From Smittia aterrima (lineage: Eukaryota; Arthropoda; Insecta; Diptera; Chironomidae): DNA of 64,000 nucleotides. Below, one piece after another: positions 37,818 to 48,024 of this stretch; the stretch's first letter is position 1; each line of letters opens with the position of its first letter. The notes beneath the pieces are model-generated. The model was not told the DNA's origin, made no database searches, and worked only from the letters and a program-made list of their open reading frames with translations. The stretch is from assembly GCA_033063855.1 (NCBI GenBank), contig CP093829.1, forward strand, positions 16,647,537 through 16,711,536. Reading direction: 5' to 3'. The position numbers and the translations under genes are program-made.

Positions 37818-38410
37818 TGTGCGATCAAGTTGAAGGAACACTTATAACTTTTGTTCGACTGAATTTCTATAATTTTTCAGAATCAGTTCGCTGTCTTCTC
37901 GGTAATTTTTGAATTCAACGATTCGTGGAAGAAAACTTTCATTTTATCAAACTGAAAATGATTCGCTCAAGATTTCTGAAGGCGTCGTAGTCATGAATTC
38001 GGAGAAACCTTTGAAGTAACATGAAAATCTTTAGCGCGTTTGGTAAACAATTTTCTGTATATTTTTGATAATTTTTATTTACACTACCATTTGATTGCAA
38101 TTTAAACTCAACACGATTCAACGATTGCATAACAGTTTTGTGTCTTTGAAGCAATTCCTACTTTCATTAAACTTGTTAAGTATAATACTGGATTTTAAGT
38201 TAAGTTCACAAGAACTCTTTCCAAAAAGTCATAATGTAAAATCAAAAGAATTGGAATTGCACAATCAAAGCGAAGAACGGAATGGTAATGATTTACATGC
38301 GATTAAGATTTGGTAAAGTGATAGATATCTCTCTAGACATTGAACAATATTTTTAGCTAAAACCAATCATTTTCAAAATGACATAACAAAAGGAAAGTCG
38401 CTTAAACTAT
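37818..38410. other. Spacer between V-ATPase A copy 1 and GRASP
   Basis: About 590 bases: 3' UTR of the minus-strand V-ATPase A gene and the GRASP promoter. No gene seen. Confidence 0.55.
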
Positions 38411-40429
38411 TTAATCCTCAAGATTGCGGAAGCCTTGTTGCATTTCTTCGAGGATTTGGTCGAAGTCTCCCTTGATCTTGGCTTCTCCGTCCTTGACTGG
38501 ATCCTTGAACTTCATCGATGAAAGTTGGTAAAGCATGTTGCCCATTGCTTCACGGATCACGTTCCATGTGATTTTGTTTTCAGATTGAGCCGTGGTCTCG
38601 ACTGAGTGACGGGCCATGTCGTAGAAAGCGATGATGTTTCTTAACATGCCGACGGTCTTGTAGAACGGACAGAAACGATCGTAGGACGAGTAGGAGTTCT
38701 GTTGCAAGAAATCTTCCTTCAACAGCTTAGCGACTTCCAATGTGATCTTATCCGTTTCAGCCAACGATGCTTTTCCGACCAATTGCACAATTTCTGACAA
38801 ATCTTCTTCTTCTTGTAAGATTTCCTTTACCTTTGTACGGAGTGCGACGAACTCGGGGAAGTTCTTGTCATAAAAGTCATCCAAAGCACGCATGTATTTA
38901 CTGTTAATAAAGGAGTGATTAAAATAAAATCTAAATATCAACTAGAAGTTTCTCTTACCTGTATGAAATCAACCAATTGATCGATGGGAAATGTTTGCGC
39001 TGAGCGAGTTTCTTATCCAATCCCCAGAAGACCTGTACGATACCAAGAGTAGCAGATGTGACGGGATCTGAGAAATCACCACCAGGGGGAGAGACGGCTC
39101 CAACGATTGAAACGGAACCTTCACGTTCTGGGTTACCTAAGCACTTAACGCGACCGGCACGTTCGTAGAAGGAAGCGAGACGAGCTCCGAGATAAGCTGG
39201 ATAACCAGAATCGGCAGGCATCTCAGCCAAACGACCAGAAATCTCACGAAGAGCCTCAGCCCAACGAGAGGTTGAATCAGCCATCATCGACACGTTGTAA
39301 CCCATGTCACGGAAGTATTCGGACAAAGTAATACCAGTATAGATGGAAGCCTCACGAGCAGCGACAGGCATGTTTGATGTGTTGGCAACAAGAGCGGTAC
39401 GCTTCATGATAGACTCAGTGACACCATCAATTTCAACTGACAATTCAGGGAAATCTCCCAATACTTCAGCCATTTCGTTACCACGTTCTCCACAACCAAC
39501 GTAGACGATGACATCGGAGTTGGAGTATTTCGACAAAGCTTGTGAAATGACAGTTTTACCGCAACCGAAAGCTCCGGGAATGGCAGTGGTTCCTCCTTGG
39601 ACGCAAGGGAAGAGCGAATCCAAGACACGTTGTCCAGTAAGCAAAGGATGATTTGCTGGAAGTTTCTCTGTGCAAGGACGTGGCTGACGCACAGGCCAAA
39701 CTTGCAACATAGTGTATTTGTTAACTTCTCCGTCGAACTCTGTCTCCAAAATCACATCAGAGACTGTGTAATTGCCGGGTGGTGCAATGTATTTGACTGT
39801 TCCCTTAGCGCGTGGTGGAACCAAGAGCTTGTGCTTCACCAAAGTGTTTTCATGGACAACTCCGTACAAGTCTCCACCAGTAATGTGAGAACCAACTTTA
39901 ACGTTCAATGGATTGAAGTCCCATTGGACAGTCTTGGAAAGAGCTGGAATGTTGACTCCTTTCGGGATGTAGATGGATTGGGTGAGCTCGTTAATGTCTT
40001 TCAATGGACGCTGGATACCGTCAAAGATGCTTCCCATGATACCTTGAAAATAAAATTATTTAAAATTTCAAATTAAACGAAAGATTTTTTAATTTTACCT
40101 GGACCCAACTCGACTGACAATGGTTTTCCAGTTCTCAAGACGGGATCACCTACTGTGACTCCAGAGGTTTCTTCGTAGACTTGAATAGTGGCCATGTCAC
40201 CTTCAAGACGAATGATTTCTCCGACCAACTCGTAGTAGCCGACACGAACCAACTCGTACATAGCAGATCCAGCCATTCTTTCAGCTGTGACGACTGTTGA
40301 TTAAAGAGATTGAATTAAATTCCTGAACATCCAATGAACTGAAATCCACTTACCAGGTCCTGAGACGGCGAACACATATCCAAACTTGGATTCACGTTCC
40401 TCATTCGCAATCTTCTTTAAGTTGGACAT
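38411..40429 (-). CDS. Vha68: V-type proton ATPase catalytic subunit A, copy 1
   Basis: Catalytic A subunit of the V1 sector, which hydrolyses ATP to pump protons into lysosomes, endosomes and across epithelial membranes. Exons 40429-40354, 40293-40099, 40042-38959, 38900-38411; phases fit and give 614 residues, the same as Drosophila Vha68. Seen directly: ESKFGYVFAVSGPVVTAE at the N-terminus, the P-loop GAFGCGKT near residue 250, CGERGNEM, MADSTSRWAEALREISG, and the C-terminal SSMKFKDPVKDGEAKIK. The predicted protein is identical to that of copy 2. A splice-acceptor-like site (TGATTTTTCAG) precedes the leader, so a 5' UTR intron is likely. An M-box-like site lies 250 bases upstream. Confidence 0.97.
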
Positions 40430-40432
40430 CTT
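38411..40432. repeat. Inverted repeat arm 1 (V-ATPase A copy 1)
   Basis: Reverse-complement match to 41439-43460, about 2,022 bases. Reading both arms through I found four differences: one in intron 2 (40062 versus 41809) and three silent ones in the last exon (opposite 42998, 43202 and 43379). Identity begins three bases before the ATG and ends at the stop codon; both flanks differ fully. Confidence 0.95.
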
Positions 40433-40678
40433 TATGATTCGTTCCTGTCCTTTTCAAGAATTTCTGAAAAATCAATTTTTTATCACAAAAATATTTTTTT
40501 AACTTCCAAAAATTGAAGATTTCAGTTAAATTTAAAACGATATCGGGTTTTCTTGATTCTCCAAGAAGTCCTAAACACAGCCTAATTGTTCTATGAGTGA
40601 CTTAGGAACGCAGGAGAGCTCAAAACTAATAATTTTAAATTCTTACAATTTTTCTTCACCGCGAAAAATATTTTTTGA

Positions 40679-40686
40679 TCATGTGA
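40679..40686. promoter_or_regulatory. M-box-like site TCATGTGA before V-ATPase A copy 1
   Basis: TCATGTGA, the M-box bound by MITF/TFE-family factors, about 250 bases upstream of the copy 1 ATG. In Drosophila and mammals these factors activate V-ATPase genes. The assignment is by motif only. Confidence 0.4.
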
Positions 40687-41310
40687 TGTTGCACGTTGCA
40701 CTGTGTTTTGTTTTCTCGTGACTTTCGAGAAGACAAAATGTGTCACGGGTTGTTTGTCAACTACGTAACAAGTTGAGCTCCTTCTTTACTATTTTGTTGA
40801 ACTGGTATTGAAATTCCTAATTTAATTTATTTAATGAAGTCCCAACTCGTTTACTTCGACCTGTTAAAGAATTTTTATAAATCATTTTTACTTTCAAAGC
40901 TTTCACGGATGACCCCAGAGCAAAACTTAAACGTATTTTACGAATGGCAAGCAACAGTCGTGCAACATTCAGAATCTTTTTCTAGTGAGTACATCAAGTC
41001 TTTGCTCCTTAGATTTTAATTATTTTCACAAAGTTCCAACTTTCGAATAGCGTTTTAAATTCCATTAAAACATTACTGAGTGTGCTGAGATTAAAGTTTG
41101 CCAAGAAACTCTTCCAGAAATTATTTAAATCGATTTTTAAAATTGTGCAACGAAATCTTTGTTATTTGAAGTTTTTCTTAAATTTGCAAACATTTCAAAA
41201 TCCTTGTTGGAAGGATATTAGGATTCGATTCCACGTCGGAAATCTTCTATTATTCCCAAGCTCTGAGTTCAATTTAAGTTGAAAGTCATTGCTTTGTAAA
41301 TTTTTCTTTG

Positions 41311-41320
41311 GTCATGTGAC
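41311..41320. promoter_or_regulatory. CLEAR/M-box-like site GTCATGTGAC before V-ATPase A copy 2
   Basis: GTCATGTGAC, one base from the CLEAR consensus GTCACGTGAC and containing TCATGTGA, about 122 bases upstream of the copy 2 ATG. A plausible MITF/TFEB-type site. Confidence 0.45.
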
Positions 41321-41438
41321 CGATTTCTCGATGAAAAACGAAGATTCTTAAATGAAAACGATAAGAAAGTTCTTCTCTGACTAACTATTGTCTTTTGTTA
41401 CAGAATCATTTGATCAGGGACATAAGAATTGACTCGTG

Positions 41439-43460
41439 AAGATGTCCAACTTAAAGAAGATTGCGAATGAGGAACGTGAATCCAAGTTTGGATATGTGTT
41501 CGCCGTCTCAGGACCTGGTAAGTGGATTTCAGTTCATTGGATGTTCAGGAATTTAATTCAATCTCTTTAATCAACAGTCGTCACAGCTGAAAGAATGGCT
41601 GGATCTGCTATGTACGAGTTGGTTCGTGTCGGCTACTACGAGTTGGTCGGAGAAATCATTCGTCTTGAAGGTGACATGGCCACTATTCAAGTCTACGAAG
41701 AAACCTCTGGAGTCACAGTAGGTGATCCCGTCTTGAGAACTGGAAAACCATTGTCAGTCGAGTTGGGTCCAGGTAAAATTAAAAAATCTTTCGTTTAATT
41801 TGAAATTTCAAATAATTTTATTTTCAAGGTATCATGGGAAGCATCTTTGACGGTATCCAGCGTCCATTGAAAGACATTAACGAGCTCACCCAATCCATCT
41901 ACATCCCGAAAGGAGTCAACATTCCAGCTCTTTCCAAGACTGTCCAATGGGACTTCAATCCATTGAACGTTAAAGTTGGTTCTCACATTACTGGTGGAGA
42001 CTTGTACGGAGTTGTCCATGAAAACACTTTGGTGAAGCACAAGCTCTTGGTTCCACCACGCGCTAAGGGAACAGTCAAATACATTGCACCACCCGGCAAT
42101 TACACAGTCTCTGATGTGATTTTGGAGACAGAGTTCGACGGAGAAGTTAACAAATACACTATGTTGCAAGTTTGGCCTGTGCGTCAGCCACGTCCTTGCA
42201 CAGAGAAACTTCCAGCAAATCATCCTTTGCTTACTGGACAACGTGTCTTGGATTCGCTCTTCCCTTGCGTCCAAGGAGGAACCACTGCCATTCCCGGAGC
42301 TTTCGGTTGCGGTAAAACTGTCATTTCACAAGCTTTGTCGAAATACTCCAACTCCGATGTCATCGTCTACGTTGGTTGTGGAGAACGTGGTAACGAAATG
42401 GCTGAAGTATTGGGAGATTTCCCTGAATTGTCAGTTGAAATTGATGGTGTCACTGAGTCTATCATGAAGCGTACCGCTCTTGTTGCCAACACATCAAACA
42501 TGCCTGTCGCTGCTCGTGAGGCTTCCATCTATACTGGTATTACTTTGTCCGAATACTTCCGTGACATGGGTTACAACGTGTCGATGATGGCTGATTCAAC
42601 CTCTCGTTGGGCTGAGGCTCTTCGTGAGATTTCTGGTCGTTTGGCTGAGATGCCTGCCGATTCTGGTTATCCAGCTTATCTCGGAGCTCGTCTCGCTTCC
42701 TTCTACGAACGTGCCGGTCGCGTTAAGTGCTTAGGTAACCCAGAACGTGAAGGTTCCGTTTCAATCGTTGGAGCCGTCTCTCCCCCTGGTGGTGATTTCT
42801 CAGATCCCGTCACATCTGCTACTCTTGGTATCGTACAGGTCTTCTGGGGATTGGATAAGAAACTCGCTCAGCGCAAACATTTCCCATCGATCAATTGGTT
42901 GATTTCATACAGGTAAGAGAAACTTCTAGTTGATATTTAGATTTTATTTTAATCACTCCTTTATTAACAGTAAATACATGCGTGCTTTGGATGACTTCTA
43001 TGACAAGAACTTCCCCGAGTTCGTCGCACTCCGTACAAAGGTAAAGGAAATCTTACAAGAAGAAGAAGATTTGTCAGAAATTGTGCAATTGGTCGGAAAA
43101 GCATCGTTGGCTGAAACGGATAAGATCACATTGGAAGTCGCTAAGCTGTTGAAGGAAGATTTCTTGCAACAGAACTCCTACTCGTCCTACGATCGTTTCT
43201 GCCCGTTCTACAAGACCGTCGGCATGTTAAGAAACATCATCGCTTTCTACGACATGGCCCGTCACTCAGTCGAGACCACGGCTCAATCTGAAAACAAAAT
43301 CACATGGAACGTGATCCGTGAAGCAATGGGCAACATGCTTTACCAACTTTCATCGATGAAGTTCAAGGATCCAGTCAAAGACGGAGAAGCCAAGATCAAG
43401 GGAGACTTCGACCAAATCCTCGAAGAAATGCAACAAGGCTTCCGCAATCTTGAGGATTAA
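41439..43460. repeat. Inverted repeat arm 2 (V-ATPase A copy 2)
   Basis: Partner of 38411-40432. The near identity covers exons and introns alike and stops sharply at both ends of the coding region. Confidence 0.95.
41442..43460 (+). CDS. Vha68: V-type proton ATPase catalytic subunit A, copy 2
   Basis: Second complete copy, 614 residues, protein identical to copy 1. Exons 41442-41517, 41578-41772, 41829-42912, 42971-43460. All three introns (60, 56 and 58 bases) match copy 1 except one base. The 5' leader and the 3' UTR are unrelated to those of copy 1, so the two genes can be told apart only by UTR sequence and three silent sites. Same catalytic motifs as copy 1. Drosophila also has two Vha68 genes side by side, but those are in the same direction; the head-to-head order here is different. 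Confidence 0.97.
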
Positions 43461-44208
43461 GCAATTCACAATTCATGCCACAACTTTAAACTCGTTATTT
43501 AGAGCTACGTTTACATAAAACGAACTCCATCGATTCCATTGAGAAAAAGAAAAATGATTTCTTTGAATGTTGAAAAAGATAAAGGAAATTAGTGGAAATA
43601 TATTAAATTTTAGTCATGTTTCAAAGGCCGATTTGTGAGAAATCCTAAAATTCATATAATCAATGTTATAAATGTATTTAAGTCATTCCAATACAAATTG
43701 TGAATTGTCGTGATAAATGTCTCCTTCAACATTTTGCTGACAATAACATAAATCCTTGGCGATCATCGCACCAAATTCTTCATATCGACGACGTTTAGTA
43801 TTGCGGCACGTTGCACGAGATAAAAAACAAACAAACAAAAAAGTCGTTTGCACTTCATGCAAAAAGTTTTTTTTAATTTAATTTTTCGATGTCGGAATTG
43901 AAGTTCTTTTAATCAATCAAAACTTATGGTGTGTAAATACATAAACCAATCATGATGTGTAATAAATATCATTAAAATGAATGCCTTCTTTATGATTGTT
44001 CTCGATGAGACGTGTTTTAAGGATATCTCGTTTCAAACGTTCCCTCTTCTTTTAAATTTCCGCAGATAATGCGCAGACGTAGCTTTAATCAAACCGAGTA
44101 GGAATTCCCTTTACTGACGTCATTTTTAAGTGAGCTCTCCTATGTTTTGAAAGTGAAGGAGTAAAAATAATATTTTTATCAGTGAAATATCTTCTAGAGC
44201 CATCAAAA
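43461..44208. other. Spacer between V-ATPase A copy 2 and ADAP
   Basis: About 750 bases holding the copy 2 3' UTR and the ADAP promoter. AT-rich, no gene or repeat seen. Confidence 0.55.
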
Positions 44209-45595
44209 ATGGCACATCAAAACCAGAACGAGAAAATCCTCATGAGCCTTCTAACAATTGAAGGAAACGAAAAGTGCTGCGATTGCGGAAGTCGGGGTTT
44301 GTGAAAAAATATGTTTTGATATTTTATTGCGTTGCATGAAATTCATTAAATAATGAAATTATCTGAACTATCAGCTTTATTACATTAGTAGTAAATTTTA
44401 AATAAGCTTGAAAAGATTGGATTAGCTAAGAAAATAATTTTCATTTATTTTTCGTCTCAAGTTTTCTTATTGCCTCCAACTGCGTTTTTCTAAATAACAT
44501 ATTTTTTTAGAGATCGAGTATGCATCATACAACCTCGGGATATTTTTGTGTGGAGTTTGCTCCCAAATTCACAGAAGTCTCGGAACACACATTTCGAAAA
44601 TAAAGCATTTATCACTCGATTATTGGGAAGACTCACAAATCAAACAATTGATGGACATTGGCAACCGAAAGGCAAAGCTTGAATACGAAAAGAGAATCCC
44701 AGCATGTTACAGACTACCAAAGCCAGGCATCACTCATCTACATATCCTTTTGGAGCAGTTCATCAGGTCAAAGTACGAGCGAAGAGAGTTCGCTAGTTCA
44801 AGACAAATGCCAAGCTTCACTTTGGGAAGAATGGAGAATTATCTGATGAAAAAAGGCAAAGAGGATAACAAATATCATCCAAGGAAATTTGTGTTAAATG
44901 AGACCGACGACACATTACGTTACTACGTGAAAGAAGAGAAGTCACCGAAAGCAATCCTCAGAATATCAGAGCTGAACGTCGTTTTTGCTCGTCAATTTAA
45001 AAGTGACATGGTTCACAAAAATTGTTTACAAATATCGTATTTGAGCTCAGGAAATTCGACTCGTCATATTTTTGTTTATCACGAAGATGCTGAGATCATC
45101 ATCAACTGGTATCAGGCGATTCGCTGCGCAAAACTTCATTATTTTCAAATAGCTTTTCCAAACGCAAACGAAAGTGAATTGCTGCCTTTATTGACAAAGG
45201 ATTTCGCAAGGGAAGGATTTCTGATGAAGACTGGTCCTCGGCCAAGCGATGCATATCGAAGACGGTGGTGCACATTAGATCGTCGTAAGCTGATGTACCA
45301 TAACGATCTACTTGATGGTTTTCCTAAGGGAGAAATATTCATTGGTCACACATTGGGCGGCTATCATGTGCGCGTTGGGGTTGCTGGCGACTTCAGAGAT
45401 CAAGGATTCAGTTTTAGTCTGTTTACGCCTGAACGAATATACAATTTTTCCGCAATAACATCTCAGGATCGCGATGAATGGATGAACTCTATTCAAAGAG
45501 TGATTGAACAACCACTAACACCAGCTGATATTTCCCTTTGCGCTCGGCTTGAGCGGAAACGCAATGTCACGATGAACTTTTTATCAGGAAGATAA
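44209..45595 (+). CDS. Arf-GAP with dual PH domains (ADAP/centaurin-alpha)
   Basis: GTPase-activating protein for Arf6-type GTPases that binds PI(3,4,5)P3 and inositol tetrakisphosphate. Exons 44209-44296 and 44511-45595, joined in phase 1, give 390 residues. The ArfGAP zinc finger C-x2-C-x16-C-x2-C is intact across the splice (CCDCGSR | EIEYASYNLGIFLCGVC), followed by the arginine finger in IHRSLG. Two PH domains follow: first from MENYLMKKGKEDNKYHPRKF to about IFVYHED, second from EGFLMKTGPRPSDAYRRRW to DRDEWMNSIQRV. Domain order and length match human ADAP1 (about 374 residues). The intron of 214 bases is large for this window. Confidence 0.95.
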
Positions 45596-46454
45596 CAATA
45601 GAGAAAATCTCAAGCATTTAGCTCAATTTTAAATCTTGAATCACTTTGACTTGCAATATATTTTTATGTCTAAAATCTTGATACAAATTTTTGTCTTGAG
45701 AAACCATAAATGTGTAAGTTTCATGTATCTTAGTATAATTTAGTAAATAAGATAAAACAAAAACCTTCAATGCAAGAAATAAGAACCTCTAGAGACATGT
45801 AATCACTGCCAATGTAGAGAAATTTACCAAACTAGATTAATTAACGACTAATGGGAATTATTGGTATTCTAAATAAATGATAAGATTTGCACATTTTTTT
45901 TTGTGTGGGTGAAGTCGCGAGTTAAGTCACATTGCTAAGGAGTTTTCTTTGAATAAACTTTATATCGTGAGTAGATTTAAGTAAAACAAATAAACTCGGA
46001 CGCTCTGGCGATAGCTTTCGAATCTAACCCAAAAGAAAATATCTCAAAGATCTACTAGAACTTAAGTGCAGGAATCGAAAAACTCAAAAAAATAAACATT
46101 TTTGCTTCAAGACTAAATACTATTTAGTAAATAGATTTGACTTGAGAGTGTTATTGGATTTAATTTTAAATTTCATCTTTTTTATGAGCAGTTTGCATTA
46201 TCGAAAGAAAAAGTAATTTTGAATTAAACTTAAAGTCTCGTTTTATTCTGGAAATCCTTAAGTTTTTTTTAAACAACTCTAATGCTTAAAGATCTCCCAA
46301 GGTACACTAAGCTTGACGTAAATTTAGACACTTACAATCTATCGAAAACGAGAAAAATCTTTGTAAGTGGTGTCGCTAAACCTGGAATTCCTTCCTTATA
46401 AATTAATTCTTTATTCTTAAGTGACTTAAGGCTTTCTATGTATTTTGGTTGAAT
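45596..46454. other. Convergent spacer, ADAP / MADF-BESS gene
   Basis: About 860 bases between two convergent stop codons. AT-rich, expected to be both 3' UTRs; no gene seen. Confidence 0.55.
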
Positions 46455-48024
46455 TCATTCGGTGTCCTGATCGTTGATGTCCATAACGCATTCAAGAATC
46501 TTTTTCTTGAGTTTTCGCTGCAATGCTGCGCTCTTCATATTTCTCATTTCGCTAGCGATAAACATTCCAAAGATATCAAATTTATCTTTCTTGTTTGCAT
46601 CGTCGAGTCGTTGAATTTTGCTTGGAGGTTCGTCAAGTTCGTTTATATTTCTTGTTTCTTGATCCTGTAATTTTTCATCGATAACGATTGCTGGAGTTTG
46701 CTTTGGAGATGAGATCGGTTGCATTTGACTAACGTATTGACTCAAAATCTGCTGCTGAGTGAACTCAACAGTTTTCTCCTTGATCGCCCGTCGCTTCCGT
46801 CCACTATCAGCTTCTAGCTTTACTGGCTTTGGTTCTTCATACTCCACAGAAACATGAAAGATTTGTTGTGGTTGAGTGCTGCTGCCGGTTGAAACGATAG
46901 ACGTTTCATTGTTGTTATTGTTCATCTTTTCTGAAGAGTTCTCGTCATCATACTTTTCCTGAGAATAAAAAGAATTCAAAGCATCAGCAAACAAACAAAA
47001 AATTAGATAAGCATGTTGAGGCATAGGCATCATTACCAGCAGGTAAAGAGATAAGCCGTTTATGTTTCTATATCGAATAGGAAAAAATTCGTTTTTATCG
47101 CGTTATGACTTTCTGTTACATAAACGAGCTAAACACAAAGCTAAAGCGAAACAAAACAAGTAAACAAGAGAATAATTGACTTTATGGGTTTCACCGTTTT
47201 TAAATTCACTTGTCTGTGTTTGTCGAACAGCATATTTTGTAATTCTTAGTACGATTTCGATGTATCATCATATTTTTCTACTGTCTTTCGTTTTCCATTC
47301 GAAAGAACTCACAAGAAATAATTGCTTGATGCACAGAAAAAAAATTTAAAACTGAACGCGATAATGTTTCGTCGAGGGAAGTGTTGAGAGAGAATTCATG
47401 AGCTACGAATTAACATGTTGAAGCATAAAGGAAGAAGAAAAGTTGCTCGTGTTAGATCGTATTCCAATAGAGCTCCGACCCAGTCTCAACTCGATTGTAT
47501 TTTAATGAGAGTCGGCTCATAGTTTTCTCATTATCACTTACCACAGTGTACTCGCCACTGTTGTCGGCGAAATCGCTGGCATTATTATTAGAATTGTTGT
47601 TGCTACCCCGAACTGACACGATTGTTTCCAAGAAGCTTAAGTTTTGGAAGTAAGGCCACTTTGTTGTGTATCTGATGAAAGATTGAAAAATAGATTAAAA
47701 GGATTTCAAGTTTTTTTATATCAAGTTAAATGATTGTCATGTCTACGTCATAAGCGAACATAATTGGACTTACTTTGGCTTTCCCTGAATCACCTTCTTT
47801 GTTTTATTTAGTTCGAAACGATATTGATTCCGAAGATTATGAATTTTCTTGTTGATTTCTTCGATGGAAACTTTCATCTCATCAGCGATACTTTGAATTG
47901 AAGAGATCCTTTCATCGCGATCTTTATATTCACGAAGATTCTTATTCCATAAACACTCATTGATTTCGTAAAGAGTAATTAGGTCCTTCGTCTCCTGCCT
48001 CGTCCAATTATATTTCGTTGCCAT
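46455..48024 (-). CDS. MADF-BESS domain transcription factor (Adf1-like)
   Basis: Exons 48024-47774, 47671-47542 and 46958-46455; phases 2 and 0 fit and give 294 residues. The MADF domain (Myb/SANT-like DNA binding) spans about residues 5-100: YNWTRQETKDLITLYEINECLW, RDERISSIQSIADEM, INKKIHNLRNQYRFEL, and across the splice KPKYTTKWPYFQNLSFL. A basic stretch GRKRRAIKEK lies mid-protein. The C-terminus FDIFGMFIASEMRNM with following basic helix reads as a BESS motif used for protein contacts. Members of this family expanded in insects and act as promoter-specific regulators; the particular orthologue is not identifiable by eye. Asn-rich runs flank the second splice. Intron 2 is 583 bases. Confidence 0.88.
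46959..47541. other. Intron 2 of the MADF-BESS gene
   Basis: 583 bases with no further exon recognised. It is one of the longer introns here. Confidence 0.6.

Larger units (their letters stand above)
40430..41441. promoter_or_regulatory. Spacer between the two V-ATPase A copies
   Basis: About 1 kb between the start codons of the two divergent copies. It is not itself palindromic: the two 5' leaders differ. Each side has its own acceptor-like site before its leader (TGATTTTTCAG for copy 1; TTTTGTTACAG at about 41391-41401 for copy 2), so each mRNA likely has a non-coding first exon here. Two M-box-like sites are listed separately. Short frames inside have no family features. Confidence 0.65.

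Noticed and set aside
41795..42274. 159-codon open frame antisense to V-ATPase A, present in both copies (also 39597-40076)
   Set aside because: It is the mirror of a strongly conserved coding exon with biased codons; it differs between copies only because of the single intron difference. No family features.
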